DNA of 64,000 nt from Buchnera aphidicola (Macrosiphum euphorbiae) (GCF_005237295.1 NZ_CP033006.1:372001-436000); one strand, 5' to 3'. Numbered from the stretch's first letter, positions 40,307 through 51,708 are shown. Made by a program: numbers and translations. Notes: a model not told the origin generated them from the letters alone.

Positions 40307-42109
40307 TTAAATATTTCTACGACGAAAAAAAGATGACTTAAGTTCATTTTTTTTAGATACATGAGATTTATTCAAACTATTTTCAGAAACACGACGATTA
40401 CTATTTTTATCTCTATTAAATGCAGAACGATTGGATATCTTAGTTTCATAGCTTCTTGAATCTCGTAATAGTTTCATACTAATTGGTTTATTTAAAATTC
40501 TAGTACGAGTGAAGATTTGCAATAAATCTTTAGAAATTCCTTTAGGTAATTCAATCGTTGAATAAGAAGAAAAAAGTTTTATATTACCAATATTACGACT
40601 ATTAATGTTGCCTTCATTAGCAATTGCACCAACAATATGACGTACTTCAACTCCATCATTGCGACCCACTTCAATACGATATAAGTCTATTTCTTTATTA
40701 TCACGACGTTCACGACGTGGTCGATTATTTCGATTATCTTCACGTCGACGGTCATCTTTAAATAATGAATCTCGAGATTGACGCTTTATTAAATCTGGTT
40801 TAATAATTAACGGACGTTCGCCTTGAGCCATTTTTAGTAAAGCAGCAGCTAAAGTTTTTATATCTAAATCATCTGTAGAATATAACTTGTCTAATAAAGC
40901 ACTATATTCATCTAAATCACGACTTTCTAATTGTTGTTGTACTTTTTTGGCAAATTGTTCAAGACGTCTTCGACATAATAATTCTATTTTAGGTAATTGA
41001 ACTTCTGGGATAGACTGTTTAATAGTGCGCTCTATATTACGCAACAAACGACGTTCACGGTTTTCAACAAATAATAGTGCTCGACCTGCTCGACCTGCTC
41101 GACCTGTACGACCTATACGATGAACATAAGATTCTGAGTCCATAGGAATATCATAATTAATAACAAAACTAATACGATCAACATCTAAACCACGTGCTGC
41201 AACATCTGTAGCAATCAGGATATCTAATCTACCATTTTTTAATCTTTCTAAAGTTTGTTCTCGTAATGCTTGATTCATATCTCCATTTAATGCTGCACTA
41301 TTGTATCCGTTACGTTCTAATGCTTCAGAAACTTCTAAAGTTGCATTTTTCGTTCTAACAAAAATAATTGTGGCGGAAAAATCTTCTGCTTCTAAAAAAC
41401 GAATTAATGCATCAGTTTTTCGACCATATACCATCCAATAACTTTGTTTAATATCTGGTCGTGTAGTAATATTAGACTGTATTTTTATTTCTTGGGGATT
41501 TTTCATAAATCGTTTTGAAATACGCCGGATTGCTTCAGGCATTGTTGCTGAAAATAATGCAGTTTGATGTTCCTTTGGAATTTGGGCCATAATTGTTTCT
41601 ACATCTTCTATAAACCCCATGCGTAACATTTCATCAGCTTCATCTAAAACTAATCCATGTAAATTTGAAAGATTAAGTGTCCCTCTTTTTAAATGATCTA
41701 ACAATCGACCTGGTGTTCCTACAACAATTTGAGGTCCTTGTCGTAATGCACGTAATTGAAGTTCATATCTTTGACCACCATACAAAGGTAAAACATGTAT
41801 TCCAATCATATATTTAGAAAAGTCTGAAAATGCTTCCGCTACTTGAACTGCTAATTCTCTTGTGGGAGCTAATACTAATATTTGAGGCGCTTTTAAATTA
41901 ATATTAAGATTATGTAATAGTGGTAATGAAAAAGCAGCTGTTTTACCACTTCCAGTTTGCGCCATTCCTAATACATCTCGTCCTTCTAAAAGTAAAGGAA
42001 TACAAGCTGCTTGAATAGGAGAAGGTTTAACATATCCCATTTCAGTTAAAGATTGAATAAGAAAAGGATTTAAACCAAGAAAAGAAAATGTGCTTTCAAT
42101 ATGAGTCAT
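40307..42109 (-). CDS. deaD: DeaD (CsdA), DEAD-box RNA helicase
   Basis: DeaD unwinds RNA in ribosome assembly and mRNA decay, mainly at low temperature. It is 600 aa (E. coli 629). The helicase core has [21 protein letters not shown] and [14 protein letters not shown]. The DeaD-specific RNA-binding region '[20 protein letters not shown]' is conserved; the C-terminal Arg/Gly tail is replaced by an Arg/Asn/Ser tail. AAAAGG lies 13 bases before ATG 42109. A YrbN-like small frame ends 16 bases before it. Confidence 0.97.
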   Translation of the reverse strand: MTHIESTFSFLGLNPFLIQSLTEMGYVKPSPIQAACIPLLLEGRDVLGMAQTGSGKTAAFSLPLLHNLNINLKAPQILVLAPTRELAVQVAEAFSDFSKYMIGIHVLPLYGGQRYELQLRALRQGPQIVVGTPGRLLDHLKRGTLNLSNLHGLVLDEADEMLRMGFIEDVETIMAQIPKEHQTALFSATMPEAIRRISKRFMKNPQEIKIQSNITTRPDIKQSYWMVYGRKTDALIRFLEAEDFSATIIFVRTKNATLEVSEALERNGYNSAALNGDMNQALREQTLERLKNGRLDILIATDVAARGLDVDRISFVINYDIPMDSESYVHRIGRTGRAGRAGRALLFVENRERRLLRNIERTIKQSIPEVQLPKIELLCRRRLEQFAKKVQQQLESRDLDEYSALLDKLYSTDDLDIKTLAAALLKMAQGERPLIIKPDLIKRQSRDSLFKDDRRREDNRNNRPRRERRDNKEIDLYRIEVGRNDGVEVRHIVGAIANEGNINSRNIGNIKLFSSYSTIELPKGISKDLLQIFTRTRILNKPISMKLLRDSRSYETKISNRSAFNRDKNSNRRVSENSLNKSHVSKKNELKSSFFRRRNI

Positions 42110-42125
42110 GCAGTAGATATGCCTT

Positions 42126-42182
42126 TTAAGTTACAGCAGCCAGTCTACATAGCTCATTATGAAAATATTTATTTATTCTCAT
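42126..42182 (-). CDS. yrbN: YrbN-like 18-aa leader peptide upstream of deaD
   Basis: ATG 42182 opens an 18-codon frame ending TAA at 42126: [19 protein letters not shown]. coli carries a small gene, yrbN, in the same place between nlpI and deaD; from memory its product contains a closely similar FHDELCRLAA core. The stretch is much less AT-rich than its surroundings, as expected of selected sequence. The stop overlaps the deaD ribosome site (AAAAGG), so translation of the two could be coupled. No clear Shine-Dalgarno precedes ATG 42182. Function is unknown. Confidence 0.65.
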   Translation of the reverse strand: MRINKYFHNELCRLAAVT

Positions 42183-42492
42183 TGAAAAGTGTGAACCGGC
42201 TCAAATTAAATGATCTAAAAAATAAAATAATTGAAATTTTTAAAAATCAATAATAATATTTATTAGTTATTGCTAATGATTTTTTATATATTAAAATGTT
42301 TATAAAAAACAACATTAGCAACTTATTGAAGTTTATTTTTTTAAAAATTATATATCTATATTATATAATGATTATAGTAAAATAAAATGAATTAATTTTT
42401 ATATTGTTTCTATTCATATGGTACTATTTGAAAAGATATAAATCTATATTTTATTAAAAAAATATAAATAATATTAAACTAAAATAATTATA
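42183..42492. other. pnp-deaD spacer (nlpI absent)
   Basis: This is where nlpI stands in E. coli; I see no remnant of it. A strong inverted repeat at 42270-42321 (described separately) is the main structure. The segment next to the YrbN-like frame, GAACCGGCTC at 42193-42202, is GC-rich and may belong to the deaD leader. Confidence 0.5.
42270..42321. terminator. Long hairpin downstream of pnp
   Basis: TTGCTAATG (42270-42278) pairs with CATTAGCAA (42313-42321) and TTTTTTATA (42280-42288) with TATAAAAAA (42301-42309), giving two perfect 9-bp stems around a 12-base loop, with a 1/3-base internal loop. There is no U tract, so it may be a 3'-end stabiliser or processing site rather than a classic terminator. 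Confidence 0.5.
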
Positions 42493-44616
42493 TCAGATAA
42501 TAGTATTATTTATTGATTTATTAGAAACAATTGAATCATCTATTTCTTTAATACTCAATCTTAAACGACCTTGACGATCTATTTCTAAGACTTTTACAGA
42601 TATTATTTGATCAATTTTTAAATGATTAGATACTTTATCCACTCTTTTATTAGAAATTTGTGAAATATGCACTAAACCTTCTTTTCCTAAACCAATAGAG
42701 ACAAAAGCACCAAAATCAACAATTCGAGTAACTTTTCCAGAATAAATACGACCTACTTCAATTTCCGCTGTAATTTCTTCAATTCTGCGGATAGCATTTT
42801 TTGCTTTTTCTCTAACAGAAGATGATATTTTTACTGTCCCATCATCTTCGATTTCAATGATAGTTCCAGTTTCTTCAGTCAGCATACGAATGACAGAACC
42901 TCCTTTTCCTATAACATCTTTAATTTTTTCAGGATTTATTTTTATAGTATGAATGCGCGGTGCAAATTCAGAAATTTCACTTCTAGATTGATTTAATGCT
43001 TGATTCATTACATTTAAAATATGTAATCTAGCTAATCTCGCTTCATTTAAAGCTGAATGTATAATTTCATTAGTAATTCCTTCTATCTTCATATCCATCT
43101 GTAAAGCTGTAATTCCTTCTTCTGTACCAGCAACTTTAAAATCCATATCACCTAAATGATCTTCATCACCTAAAATATCTGAAAGTAATACATATTTATC
43201 CCCTTCTTTGACTAAACCCATCGCTATTCCAGCAACAGCAGATTTTATCGGAACTCCTGCATCCATTAAGGCTAAAGAAGCACCACAAACAGAAGCCATA
43301 GAAGAAGAACCATTAGATTCAGTAATCTCAGATACCACTCGAATAGTATAAGGGAAACTATCTAAGTTAGGCATTACAGCTAAAATACTCCTTTTTGCAA
43401 GTCGACCATGACCAATTTCTCGTCTTTTAGGTGAACCTACCATTCCTATTTCTCCAACAGAATAAGGTGGAAAATTATAATGAAATAAAAAATTATCTAT
43501 TCTATCTCCTAATAATTCATCTAAGTTTTGTGCATCTCGAGATGTTCCTAAAGTTACAGAAACTAAAGATTGAGTTTCTCCTCTAGTAAATAGAGCAGAA
43601 CCATGTGTTCGAGGTAAAATACCAGTACGAACATCTAAAGCACGAATCATATCTTTTTCACGTCCATCAATACGTGTTTGATTACTTAATATACGTTTGC
43701 GCACAATTTTTTTTTCAATTTTTTGAAAAATATCTTCTATTTCTAATGTATCTATATTTGAATTTTCTTCTAAAAACAATTTAATTATATTGTCTTTAAG
43801 ATTATTTAATTTTTCAACTCTTTCTTGCTTATCAAAAATAAAGTAAGCATTGCTTATGTCTTTTTCAGATAAATCAATTATTTTTGATTCTAATGTTTTA
43901 TTTATTTCTGGATAAGATACAACCCAAGGCAACTTGCTAGCTTCATTTGATAAAGAACGAATATTATTAATTACTACTTGTTGTTGTTGATGACCGAATA
44001 CAATAGCCCCAAGAATTTTTTCTTCACTAAGTATTTTAGACTCAGCTTCTACCATAATAATAGCATTTTGTGTCCCTGAAACTACTAAATCTAAAGAACT
44101 ATTTTTCATGTCATCACTAATAGGATTTAAAATATATTGGTTGTTAATACAACCTACTCTAGCAGCACCTACTGGACCATAAAATGGAATTCCTGATAAG
44201 CTAAGAGCTGCAGATGCACCTATAATTGAAATTATATCGGGATTAATCTGAGGATTAACTGATACTACTGTAGCAATTATTTGGATTTCATTAAAAAAAT
44301 TTTTAGGAAATAATGGACGAATAGGTCGATCTATTAATCGAGCTGTTAATATTTCATTTTCACTTGGTCGTCCTTCTCTTCTAAAAAAACCACCAGGTAT
44401 ACGACCTGCTGCATATGTACGTTCTTGATAATTAACAGTAAGTGGAAAAAATTTTTGTCCTGCATGTATTTTTTTTTGTCCTACAACAGTTACAAAAACA
44501 GCTGTATCATCCATGCTAGCCATGACAGCCGCTGTAGCCTGTCGAGCGATCACCCCTGTCTCTAAAGTGATTGTATGTTGCCCATATTGAAATTTACGTA
44601 CAATTGGATTTAGCAA
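42493..44616 (-). CDS. pnp: Polynucleotide phosphorylase
   Basis: PNPase is the phosphorolytic 3'-5' exoribonuclease of the degradosome. It is 707 aa (E. coli 711). The start is TTG 44616 with AAGGAT upstream, aligned exactly with E. coli [14 protein letters not shown]. Two RNase PH domains ('[20 protein letters not shown]'; '[19 protein letters not shown]'), then KH ('[13 protein letters not shown]') and S1 ('[21 protein letters not shown]'). It lies downstream of rpsO as in E. coli. Confidence 0.97.
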   Translation of the reverse strand: MLNPIVRKFQYGQHTITLETGVIARQATAAVMASMDDTAVFVTVVGQKKIHAGQKFFPLTVNYQERTYAAGRIPGGFFRREGRPSENEILTARLIDRPIRPLFPKNFFNEIQIIATVVSVNPQINPDIISIIGASAALSLSGIPFYGPVGAARVGCINNQYILNPISDDMKNSSLDLVVSGTQNAIIMVEAESKILSEEKILGAIVFGHQQQQVVINNIRSLSNEASKLPWVVSYPEINKTLESKIIDLSEKDISNAYFIFDKQERVEKLNNLKDNIIKLFLEENSNIDTLEIEDIFQKIEKKIVRKRILSNQTRIDGREKDMIRALDVRTGILPRTHGSALFTRGETQSLVSVTLGTSRDAQNLDELLGDRIDNFLFHYNFPPYSVGEIGMVGSPKRREIGHGRLAKRSILAVMPNLDSFPYTIRVVSEITESNGSSSMASVCGASLALMDAGVPIKSAVAGIAMGLVKEGDKYVLLSDILGDEDHLGDMDFKVAGTEEGITALQMDMKIEGITNEIIHSALNEARLARLHILNVMNQALNQSRSEISEFAPRIHTIKINPEKIKDVIGKGGSVIRMLTEETGTIIEIEDDGTVKISSSVREKAKNAIRRIEEITAEIEVGRIYSGKVTRIVDFGAFVSIGLGKEGLVHISQISNKRVDKVSNHLKIDQIISVKVLEIDRQGRLRLSIKEIDDSIVSNKSINNTII

Positions 44617-44636
44617 AATAATATCCTTAACATGAA

Positions 44637-44700
44637 ACTAATTTTTCAATAAAATAAACTACATTCTTAAAATTTTTTTATGAACGACAAAAAAATTAGT
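44637..44700 (-). promoter_or_regulatory. pnp leader inverted repeat
   Basis: ACTAATTTTT (44637-44646) is the perfect complement of AAAAATTAGT (44691-44700), 44 bases apart, between the rpsO terminator and the pnp start. In E. coli the pnp leader forms a long stem cut by RNase III, the first step of PNPase autoregulation. The position fits; the stem is AT-rich and the equivalence is inferred. Confidence 0.45.
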
Positions 44701-44733
44701 GTTTAACCAGAAAATTTAAATAAAAATGTAAAA

Positions 44734-44754
44734 AAAGGGCTAATAAAGCCCTTT
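44734..44754 (-). terminator. Terminator after rpsO
   Basis: On the minus strand AAAGGGCT (44754-44747) and AGCCCTTT (44741-44734) form a perfect 8-bp stem with a 5-base loop, followed by three more T's. It matches the position of the rpsO t1 terminator of E. coli, upstream of pnp. Confidence 0.8.
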
Positions 44755-44815
44755 GTAAAAAATCTATTTTTTATTAATATAAAATTTTTAATTTTATCAT
44801 TTTTATAAAAATTAT

Positions 44816-45085
44816 TTATCGTCTTAAATGTAGATCTTCAATTAAAGCAGTATAACGAGATATATTTTTTTTCTTTAAATAATCTAATAACTTACGACGT
44901 TTTGAAACCATGTTTAAAAGACCTCTACGACTACAATGGTCTTTTTTATGTTCAGAAAAATGTGTTTGAAGATGATTGATTTGATTTGTTAACAATGCAA
45001 CTTGTACTTCTGTCACTCCACTATTATGCTCGGATTTACCATATTTTAAAATAATTTTTTTTGTGTCTATTGTAGATAAAGACAT
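44816..45085 (-). CDS. rpsO: Ribosomal protein uS15
   Basis: S15 is an early-binding 30S protein. It is 89 aa from ATG 45085 ([10 protein letters not shown]), as in E. coli; the preceding in-frame ATG 45100 has no homology. '[21 protein letters not shown]' and '[20 protein letters not shown]' (in two parts) are diagnostic. It lies between truB and pnp. Confidence 0.97.
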   Translation of the reverse strand: MSLSTIDTKKIILKYGKSEHNSGVTEVQVALLTNQINHLQTHFSEHKKDHCSRRGLLNMVSKRRKLLDYLKKKNISRYTALIEDLHLRR

Positions 45086-45189
45086 ATAATAACACTCCAT
45101 GATATTTAAAACTCTATTAAATCACTCTTAACTTGATTAAGTTATTTTAAAATAATATCATGCTAATCTTAAATTTAATAGTGAATAAC

Positions 45190-46128
45190 TTAATTAGTAA
45201 ATTCAGAAACCAATCGGTATGGAATTAATAATTTTCCCATATTAATTTTTCCTAAACCAATAAATTTTTTATTTTCTTCTTCTATTACACGCACTAAACT
45301 GTTTTCTGTAGTAGAACAAAAATTTACTATTTGTCCTAATCTAAAATTATATGATTGTTTGCAAGAAAGATATACTTTAGGCAAAAAAGATACAGGACTA
45401 TCTACTGGCATTAATAAATTATCTATATTTTCAAAAGAATTAAAATTATTTATATTTTTTTCATTTAATAATTTATATAAATCAGAAATTGTTACTAATT
45501 GAGTATAAGGATATGAAGCTACTTGTAAGCGCCTCAAGAAAATAACATGAGCACCGCAACCTAATTTTTCTCCTAAATCATCAATTAATGTACGAATATA
45601 TGTTCCTTTTGAACAGAATATTTTAAATTCAATTAAATTATTTTCTTGACATATAGAATATATATCATAAACTGTCACTTTTCTGCTATTACGTTTAATA
45701 ATCAAGCCTTTACGTGCATATTTATATAACGGTATGCCATTATATTTAATAGCTGAATACATTGAAGGAATTTGTTCAATTGAGCCAATTAATTCCTTAA
45801 TAGATAAATCAAGTTTATAAGAATTAAATAAAATAGGACGCTTTTTTATGATAATTCCATCAGAATCAGATGTAGATGTTTTTTCACCTAATTTAGCAAT
45901 GACATGATATCGTTTATTAGATTCAGTCAAGTAATGTGCAAATTTTGTACATTCTCCGAAACAAATTGGCAACATACCTGTAGCTAAAGGATCTAGAGTA
46001 CCAATATAGCCTGCTTTTTTTGCATTAAAAATAATTTTAACTTTCTGTAAAGCGTTATTAGAAGAAATACCTTGAGGTTTATCTAGTAAAAATAACCCAT
46101 GAACACTGCGTTTTTTATAAAAAAACAT
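45190..46128 (-). CDS. truB: TruB, tRNA pseudouridine-55 synthase
   Basis: TruB makes the universal T-loop pseudouridine. It is 312 aa (E. coli 314). The catalytic Asp lies in 'GYIGTLDPLATGMLPICFGE'. 'KGTYIRTLIDDLGEKLGCGA' is the second TruB signature, and the C-terminal PUA-like region is present. It lies in the conserved rbfA-truB-rpsO order. Confidence 0.96.
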   Translation of the reverse strand: MFFYKKRSVHGLFLLDKPQGISSNNALQKVKIIFNAKKAGYIGTLDPLATGMLPICFGECTKFAHYLTESNKRYHVIAKLGEKTSTSDSDGIIIKKRPILFNSYKLDLSIKELIGSIEQIPSMYSAIKYNGIPLYKYARKGLIIKRNSRKVTVYDIYSICQENNLIEFKIFCSKGTYIRTLIDDLGEKLGCGAHVIFLRRLQVASYPYTQLVTISDLYKLLNEKNINNFNSFENIDNLLMPVDSPVSFLPKVYLSCKQSYNFRLGQIVNFCSTTENSLVRVIEEENKKFIGLGKINMGKLLIPYRLVSEFTN

Positions 46129-46166
46129 CTATTTTCCTTTTATTTTATTGATACAAAATATATTTT

Positions 46167-46529
46167 TTACTCTTTTTTTTCTAAATTTTCTAAAATAAAA
46201 GAAATTTTACTACCTTTTAAAAAGGAATCATCATGATAAAAAATAATATTTGGAATAATTCTCAATCTCATTTTTTTGCATAATAACCTACGAATATAAC
46301 TAGAAGATTTATTTAAGATCATTATTTTTTTTTTTATATTTAATTTATTATCACTTTGTAAAAAACTGACAAATATTTGAGCATGAGATAAGTCTTTAGA
46401 AACTTGCACATCAGAAACTGTTATAATCGTTTTAATACGCGGATCTTTAAGTGAATACTGTATAATTAAAGCTATTTTTTTTTGCAATTCTTGAGCAATA
46501 CGAAGAGATCGATTAAACACTTTTTCCAT
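46167..46529 (-). CDS. rbfA: RbfA, 30S ribosome-binding factor
   Basis: RbfA assists 16S rRNA 5'-end maturation and cold growth. It is 120 aa (E. coli 133); the shortening is at the C-terminus. 'RIAQELQKKIALIIQYSLKDPR' in two parts, and 'ITVSDVQVSKDLSHAQIFVS', match the family; the KH-like fold ends 'LRIIPNIIFYHDDS'. Confidence 0.95.
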   Translation of the reverse strand: MEKVFNRSLRIAQELQKKIALIIQYSLKDPRIKTIITVSDVQVSKDLSHAQIFVSFLQSDNKLNIKKKIMILNKSSSYIRRLLCKKMRLRIIPNIIFYHDDSFLKGSKISFILENLEKKE

Positions 46530-46574
46530 AACTATATTACCAAATTAAATATTTTATAAAATATACATCATAGT

Positions 46575-49211
46575 TTATAATATTCTTTTAACTTCTTTAA
46601 CCTCAAAAACTTCTATAATATCTCCAATGCGTATATCATTATAATTTTTTATCCCAATTCCGCATTCTAGTCCATTACGTATTTCATTTAAATCTTCTTT
46701 AAAACGACGTAATGATTCTAATTCACCTTCATATATTACTATATTATCTCTTAGTATATGAACAGGATTGCTACGCTTAATTATTCCCTCTGTAACCATG
46801 CAACCAGCAATCAAACCAAATTTAGGAGATTTAAATGTATTTCTTACTTCAGCTAAACCAATAATATTTTCTTTGTATTCAGGTGATAAAAGACCTGTCA
46901 TAGCAGATTTCACTTCATCAAGCAAATCATAAATCACTGAATAATATCGAAGATCTAAATGTTCGGAATTAATTATTTTTTTGGCAGAAGAATCTGCACG
47001 AACATTAAATCCTAAAATAATAGCATTTGAAGCTAATGCTAAAGAAGCATCTGTCTCTGTAATGCCTCCAATACCTAATCCTATTATTTTTATTTTTACT
47101 TCTTTAGTAGATAATTTTAATAAAGCTCCTGAAATCGCTTCTAAAGAACCTTGTATATCAGATTTAAGAATAATTTTTAATTCAGAATTATTATCTTTTT
47201 TTATATTATCAAACATATTTTCTGACTTTATTCTATTCTGATTCGATAATTTTATTTCACGTGATTTTTCTTTACGATAAGAAGCTACTTCTCTCGCCTT
47301 TTTTTCATCGCGAACCACAGTAACTACATCTCCTGAAAAAGGTACTTTAGATAATCCTAGAATTTCTACTGGTATAGATGGTCCAGCACTTAAAACTTCT
47401 TCTCCATTTGCGTCACGTAAAACTTTAATACGACCATATTCAAAACCACATAATATTATGTCTCCTTTGTTTAATTTTCCTTTTTTTACTAACACAGTAG
47501 CTATTGGTCCTCGACCTTTATCAAGAAAAGACTCTATAACAACACCTTCGGCCATACCGGTAGGCACTGCTTTTAATTCTAACATTTCTGCTTGTAATAA
47601 AATCACATTTAATAGTTTATTGATACCTTTTCCTGTTTTAGCGGAAACAGAGACAAATATATTTTCACCACCCCATTCTTCTGAAAGAATATTATATTTT
47701 GTTAAATCATTTTTTACCTTATCAATGTCAGAATCTATTTTATCAGTTTTATTAATAGCAACTATGACTGGTACACTAGCTTCTCTTGCATGTTGAATAG
47801 CTTCAATTGTTTGTGGCATTACTCCATCATCTGCTGCTACAACTAAAACAACAATATCAGTCACTTGAACACCACGAGACCTCATTGCAGTGAATGCTGA
47901 ATGTCCAGGTGTATCTAAGAAAGTAATTGAACCCAAATCAGTCTTTACATGATAAGCACCAATATTTTGTGTAATTCCACCGGCTTCATGAAACGCTGTT
48001 TTTGTTGAACGGATATAATCTAACAACGATGTCTTTCCATGATCAACATGTCCCATTATAGTTACCACTGGTGCTCTAATAACAGAAACATTGTTTCCTG
48101 TATCACGATCTTTCATGATTAATTCTTCTAATGCGTTTTCTCGATGTATAATGACTTTATGACCCATTTCTTCTGCAATAAGTTGAGCTGTATCCTGATC
48201 AAGAATATGATTAATCGTACCTGTAATTCCCATGTTCATCATATTTTTAACAACTTCAGCGCTTTTAATAGCCATTTTATTTGCTAAATCAGATACAGAA
48301 ATTGCATTGCCAATAACAACATCTCTATTCACAATAGATTCAGGTTTTTGAAAAACTTGTCGTAATAAAACAGGTTTATTTTTTTGTTTGTTATTTTTTT
48401 TATTTCGATTAGAAATGCGTATTTCTTCTTTATAGTATTTTCCATTATGAAAATTTTTATTACTTTTTCTTTGACGATGATTTTTTAAAACTCGACCATG
48501 ATTTCTTTTATCTGTTTCTACTTCTCTATCGTTGTCATCTTCAGCTTGACGTGCATGTAAAAATGTTGTTAAATGATAATCTTTTTTTCCTTCTTGATGA
48601 GAAGACCAGGTCTCTGTATTTTCTTTAGTTCTTTTTTTATTGTTTAATTCAAAAGAATTAGATTCTACCTGTCTTTTAAATTTCTTATTTTTTTCATCTT
48701 TGTTTAAAATTTTTTCTTTATTCAATTTTTTTAAGTTGAAAGATTTTAAATCAGTTGTATTTGATTCTATCTTTTCAGGATTGTTTATATGTTTTTTATC
48801 TACATCATTATTTATAGCATTTTTCTTGAAAAATTTTTTTTCTTTATCTTTGATAGGTAATGTTTTTTTTATCGAAGGTTTAATTTCTCTTTTCATATTC
48901 AATAAAGATTGAGTTTCAAATTTATTATTTTTTATATAAGTTCTGTTTTTTCTGACTTCGACTTGTATAGACTTATTTTTTCCTCCAATAGTTGAAACGT
49001 TTAAGGTACTACGTGTTTTTCTCTGTAGAATTAAAGTATCTAAAGAATATTTTTTTTTAGATTCTAAATGTTTTAATAAAAGATTTTTTTCAATTGTATT
49101 AATATAATTATCTTGAGTTTTTACTATACCAATATTAGATAGTTCTTTTATTAATTCATTAATTGAAATTTTTATTTCATTAGATAAAACTTTTAAACTT
49201 ATATCTGGCAT
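46575..49211 (-). CDS. infB: Translation initiation factor IF-2
   Basis: IF-2 is the GTPase that brings fMet-tRNA to the 30S subunit. Start ATG 49211 ([12 protein letters not shown]) follows AGGAAG; upstream ATGs lack homology. Product 878 aa (E. coli 890). The N-terminal region starts with IF2N ('[12 protein letters not shown]'-like) and is then Lys/Asn-rich with low similarity. The G domain has [14 protein letters not shown] and NKTD. The C-terminal C1/C2 domains include '[20 protein letters not shown]'. Confidence 0.97.
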   Translation of the reverse strand: MPDISLKVLSNEIKISINELIKELSNIGIVKTQDNYINTIEKNLLLKHLESKKKYSLDTLILQRKTRSTLNVSTIGGKNKSIQVEVRKNRTYIKNNKFETQSLLNMKREIKPSIKKTLPIKDKEKKFFKKNAINNDVDKKHINNPEKIESNTTDLKSFNLKKLNKEKILNKDEKNKKFKRQVESNSFELNNKKRTKENTETWSSHQEGKKDYHLTTFLHARQAEDDNDREVETDKRNHGRVLKNHRQRKSNKNFHNGKYYKEEIRISNRNKKNNKQKNKPVLLRQVFQKPESIVNRDVVIGNAISVSDLANKMAIKSAEVVKNMMNMGITGTINHILDQDTAQLIAEEMGHKVIIHRENALEELIMKDRDTGNNVSVIRAPVVTIMGHVDHGKTSLLDYIRSTKTAFHEAGGITQNIGAYHVKTDLGSITFLDTPGHSAFTAMRSRGVQVTDIVVLVVAADDGVMPQTIEAIQHAREASVPVIVAINKTDKIDSDIDKVKNDLTKYNILSEEWGGENIFVSVSAKTGKGINKLLNVILLQAEMLELKAVPTGMAEGVVIESFLDKGRGPIATVLVKKGKLNKGDIILCGFEYGRIKVLRDANGEEVLSAGPSIPVEILGLSKVPFSGDVVTVVRDEKKAREVASYRKEKSREIKLSNQNRIKSENMFDNIKKDNNSELKIILKSDIQGSLEAISGALLKLSTKEVKIKIIGLGIGGITETDASLALASNAIILGFNVRADSSAKKIINSEHLDLRYYSVIYDLLDEVKSAMTGLLSPEYKENIIGLAEVRNTFKSPKFGLIAGCMVTEGIIKRSNPVHILRDNIVIYEGELESLRRFKEDLNEIRNGLECGIGIKNYNDIRIGDIIEVFEVKEVKRIL

Positions 49212-49227
49212 ACTATTCTTCCTATTA

Positions 49228-50721
49228 TTAAACTTTATTACTACCAAACCAACAAATATTACGAGCAGTCATGATTAATAAACCAGCTTGTTCAGCATTT
49301 AAATTCTTAATATCAGTTAAATCATCTATTCCTTGATCAGCTAATTCTTCTAAAGTAAATATGTTTTTTTCAGCTAATTGTAAAGCTAGTGCCGTATTCA
49401 TACCATTAATTTTTAATAGATCATCTGCCGTTTTTCTTTCTTTAACTATGCTAGTTTTTTTACTCAATTCTATTAAAAGCAATCTATTTTTTGCTCTTTC
49501 ACGTACTAATTTTGCTTGATCCTCAGTTAAATTTTTAATTTCTAATAATTCATTAAATGGTATATAAGCTAATTCTTCAAGAGAAGAAAAACCTTCTTTT
49601 ACTAAAATATTAATAATATTTTCATTTATATTTAAGTTTTCTTTGAAAATATTAAAAGCAGCATGAGCTTCTTCTTGGTGTTTAGAATGAAGATCTTCTG
49701 TAGTCATAACATTCAATTCCCAACCACTAATTTGAGATGCTAAACGAACATTTTGACCATTTCGACCAATAGCTTGTGCTAAATTATTTGTATCTACCGC
49801 TATATCCATAGTATGATGATCTTCATCTACAATAATAGAAGCTACATCAGCTGGAGCCATAGCGTTTATAACAAATTGAGCGGGATTATCATCCCATAAA
49901 ATAATATCAATACGTTCTCCACATAATTCGCTGGACACTGCTTGTACTCGAGCTCCTCTCATACCTACACAAGCTCCTACAGGATCAATACGCTTATCAT
50001 TAGTTTTTACTGCAATTTTAGCACGAGAACCTGGATCACGTGCTGCAGCTTTTATTTCAATAACTTCTTCTCCAATCTCAGGAACTTCTATTCGAAATAA
50101 TTCAATAAGCATTTCAGTTTTTGAACGACTTATAAACAATTGAGCACCACGAGCTTCTGGATATACTCCATATAAAATACCACGAATACGATCACCAGGA
50201 CGAAAGTTTTCTCTAGGTAACATACCTTCACGTAAAATTAATGCTTCAGCATTATTGCCTAAATCTAACATTATATTATCTCGATTAATTTTTTTGACTA
50301 TACCAGTAATAATTTGACCGAGATATTTGCGAAATTGTTCAACTAACATTGCACGTTCTGCTTCACGTACTTTTTGTACAATTACTTGTTTGGCAGTTTG
50401 AGTTGTTATTCTATCAAAATCAACAGATTTAATCTGTTCTTCTACATAATCATTAAGATAAACTTTTTCACCTTCAAAACATGCTGCTTCCAAAGTAATT
50501 TCTCTTGTTGGTTGAGTAACTGTTTCTACCACCATCCAACGTCGAAAAGTAGTAAAACTACCAGTCTTGCGATTAATACTCACTCTTATATCAATTTCTT
50601 GTTCATGTTTTTTTTTAGTTGCTGTTGCCAATGCAATTTCTAAAGCTTCAAAAATTTTTTCACGTGGGAGAGATTTTTCATTAGAAACAGCTTCGACAAC
50701 AGCTAAGATTTCTTTGTTCAT
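49228..50721 (-). CDS. nusA: NusA, transcription elongation/termination factor
   Basis: NusA binds RNA polymerase and affects pausing, termination and antitermination. Start ATG 50721 ([16 protein letters not shown], identical to E. coli for 16 residues). Product 497 aa (E. coli 495). Order: N-terminal domain, S1 ('[20 protein letters not shown]'), KH1/KH2 ('[18 protein letters not shown]'; '[15 protein letters not shown]'), two acidic repeats. rimP and metY, which precede nusA in E. coli, are absent. Confidence 0.97.
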   Translation of the reverse strand: MNKEILAVVEAVSNEKSLPREKIFEALEIALATATKKKHEQEIDIRVSINRKTGSFTTFRRWMVVETVTQPTREITLEAACFEGEKVYLNDYVEEQIKSVDFDRITTQTAKQVIVQKVREAERAMLVEQFRKYLGQIITGIVKKINRDNIMLDLGNNAEALILREGMLPRENFRPGDRIRGILYGVYPEARGAQLFISRSKTEMLIELFRIEVPEIGEEVIEIKAAARDPGSRAKIAVKTNDKRIDPVGACVGMRGARVQAVSSELCGERIDIILWDDNPAQFVINAMAPADVASIIVDEDHHTMDIAVDTNNLAQAIGRNGQNVRLASQISGWELNVMTTEDLHSKHQEEAHAAFNIFKENLNINENIINILVKEGFSSLEELAYIPFNELLEIKNLTEDQAKLVRERAKNRLLLIELSKKTSIVKERKTADDLLKINGMNTALALQLAEKNIFTLEELADQGIDDLTDIKNLNAEQAGLLIMTARNICWFGSNKV

Positions 50722-50920
50722 CTTAGAGAACCTCAAAATAAAAATTTTTAAAATGAGTAATTACAACTCATTTTACATGTATTAATTACAAAAAAATTTA
50801 ATTATGAAATTAGATAATTAATACACTAATTTTTATTAATCAAGAGTTTATATAATTAATTATTATTTAATATTTAAAGACGAATTAAGCTATATAATTT
50901 AGAATAAATATTCTAATAAA

Positions 50921-50942
50921 AAACCCCGAAAATTCGGGGTTT
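50921..50942 (-). terminator. Rho-independent terminator after tRNA-Leu
   Basis: A GC-rich stem (AAACCCCGA at 50921-50929 with TCGGGGTTT at 50934-50942) is followed on the minus strand by TTTTATTAG, extending the T run of the stem. It lies between the tRNA and nusA. A second small GC-rich hairpin, CAGG...CCTG (about 50943-50960), lies just before it. Confidence 0.85.
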
Positions 50943-51060
50943 CAGGCGCTATCACCCTGTATATAAAATTATTATTGATAAATTTTTTATATATTAAATA
51001 CTTGAGTATTATCAATTTAAAAGTTGATACAATTATTAAAAAAAACCAATGGCACCTTAG

Positions 51061-51143
51061 TACCGAGAATGGGATTTGAACCCATACGCCTATTCGGCAC
51101 TATCCCCTCAAGATAGCGTGTCTACCAATTTCACCACCTCGGT
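51061..51143 (-). tRNA. leuU: tRNA-Leu (anticodon GAG)
   Basis: The 83-base gene folds as a type II tRNA. The acceptor arm is ACCGAGG with TCTCGGT (last pair G-U). The anticodon stem-loop is CTATC-TTGAGGG-GATAG, giving anticodon GAG. A long variable arm and a T arm ATGGG-TTCAAAT-CCCAT follow. The discriminator is A. The next three bases are CTA, so CCA is not encoded and must be added by the CCA enzyme. It lies between secG and nusA, as leuU does in E. coli. Confidence 0.97.
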
Positions 51144-51192
51144 AAAAATTTGTTATACGATGATATATTTTTTTACACTAAAAATTCGATAA

Positions 51193-51522
51193 TTAATTAG
51201 GTATGTCTGAACTTAAAAAGTTTTTATTTAACAGATGTTTTTTTGTGACAGTTTTTTGATGATTATTTTCCCAAAAAAAATCTGAATTAATTTTTTTACT
51301 GTTAATATTACATAAGATAATACTTGTTGCTAAAAATAAAAAAGACAGAATTCTAATAATATTAGTTATAAAATTATTTGTTCCTGCACCACTGAAAAAC
51401 TTACTATTATTTTTTGTATTTAAATGAATTGTATTATTCAGACTCTTTCCTGGCTGCAGTAAAATAAAAAAAATTAAAGAAATTGAAATGAAAATAAAAA
51501 AGATTAAAAAAAACAAATACAT
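51193..51522 (-). CDS. secG: SecG, protein translocase subunit
   Basis: SecG assists SecYE in protein export. It is 109 aa (E. coli 110) with two membrane segments (about 2-23 and 55-75). 'ILLQPGKS' corresponds to the E. coli MLQQGKG loop, 'CNINSKKIN' to GNINSNKTN, and the terminal SDIPN is identical. The middle has lost the Gly/Ala-rich character of E. coli SecG. It precedes tRNA-Leu. Confidence 0.93.
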   Translation of the reverse strand: MYLFFLIFFIFISISLIFFILLQPGKSLNNTIHLNTKNNSKFFSGAGTNNFITNIIRILSFLFLATSIILCNINSKKINSDFFWENNHQKTVTKKHLLNKNFLSSDIPN

Positions 51523-51708
51523 AAAAAATTATTTCCTTATTTTATATAATATTATTATTTGTAATACATTCATGTTTTAATTTAATACATAATCTTTATT
51601 TATTAAAAAAAATTTTATTTCTGATAAAAAATTTATATATAAACTTTTACATATAAATTATCTATTTTAAAAATCTATCATAACTAGCATTTTTATGAAA
51701 TACATAAA

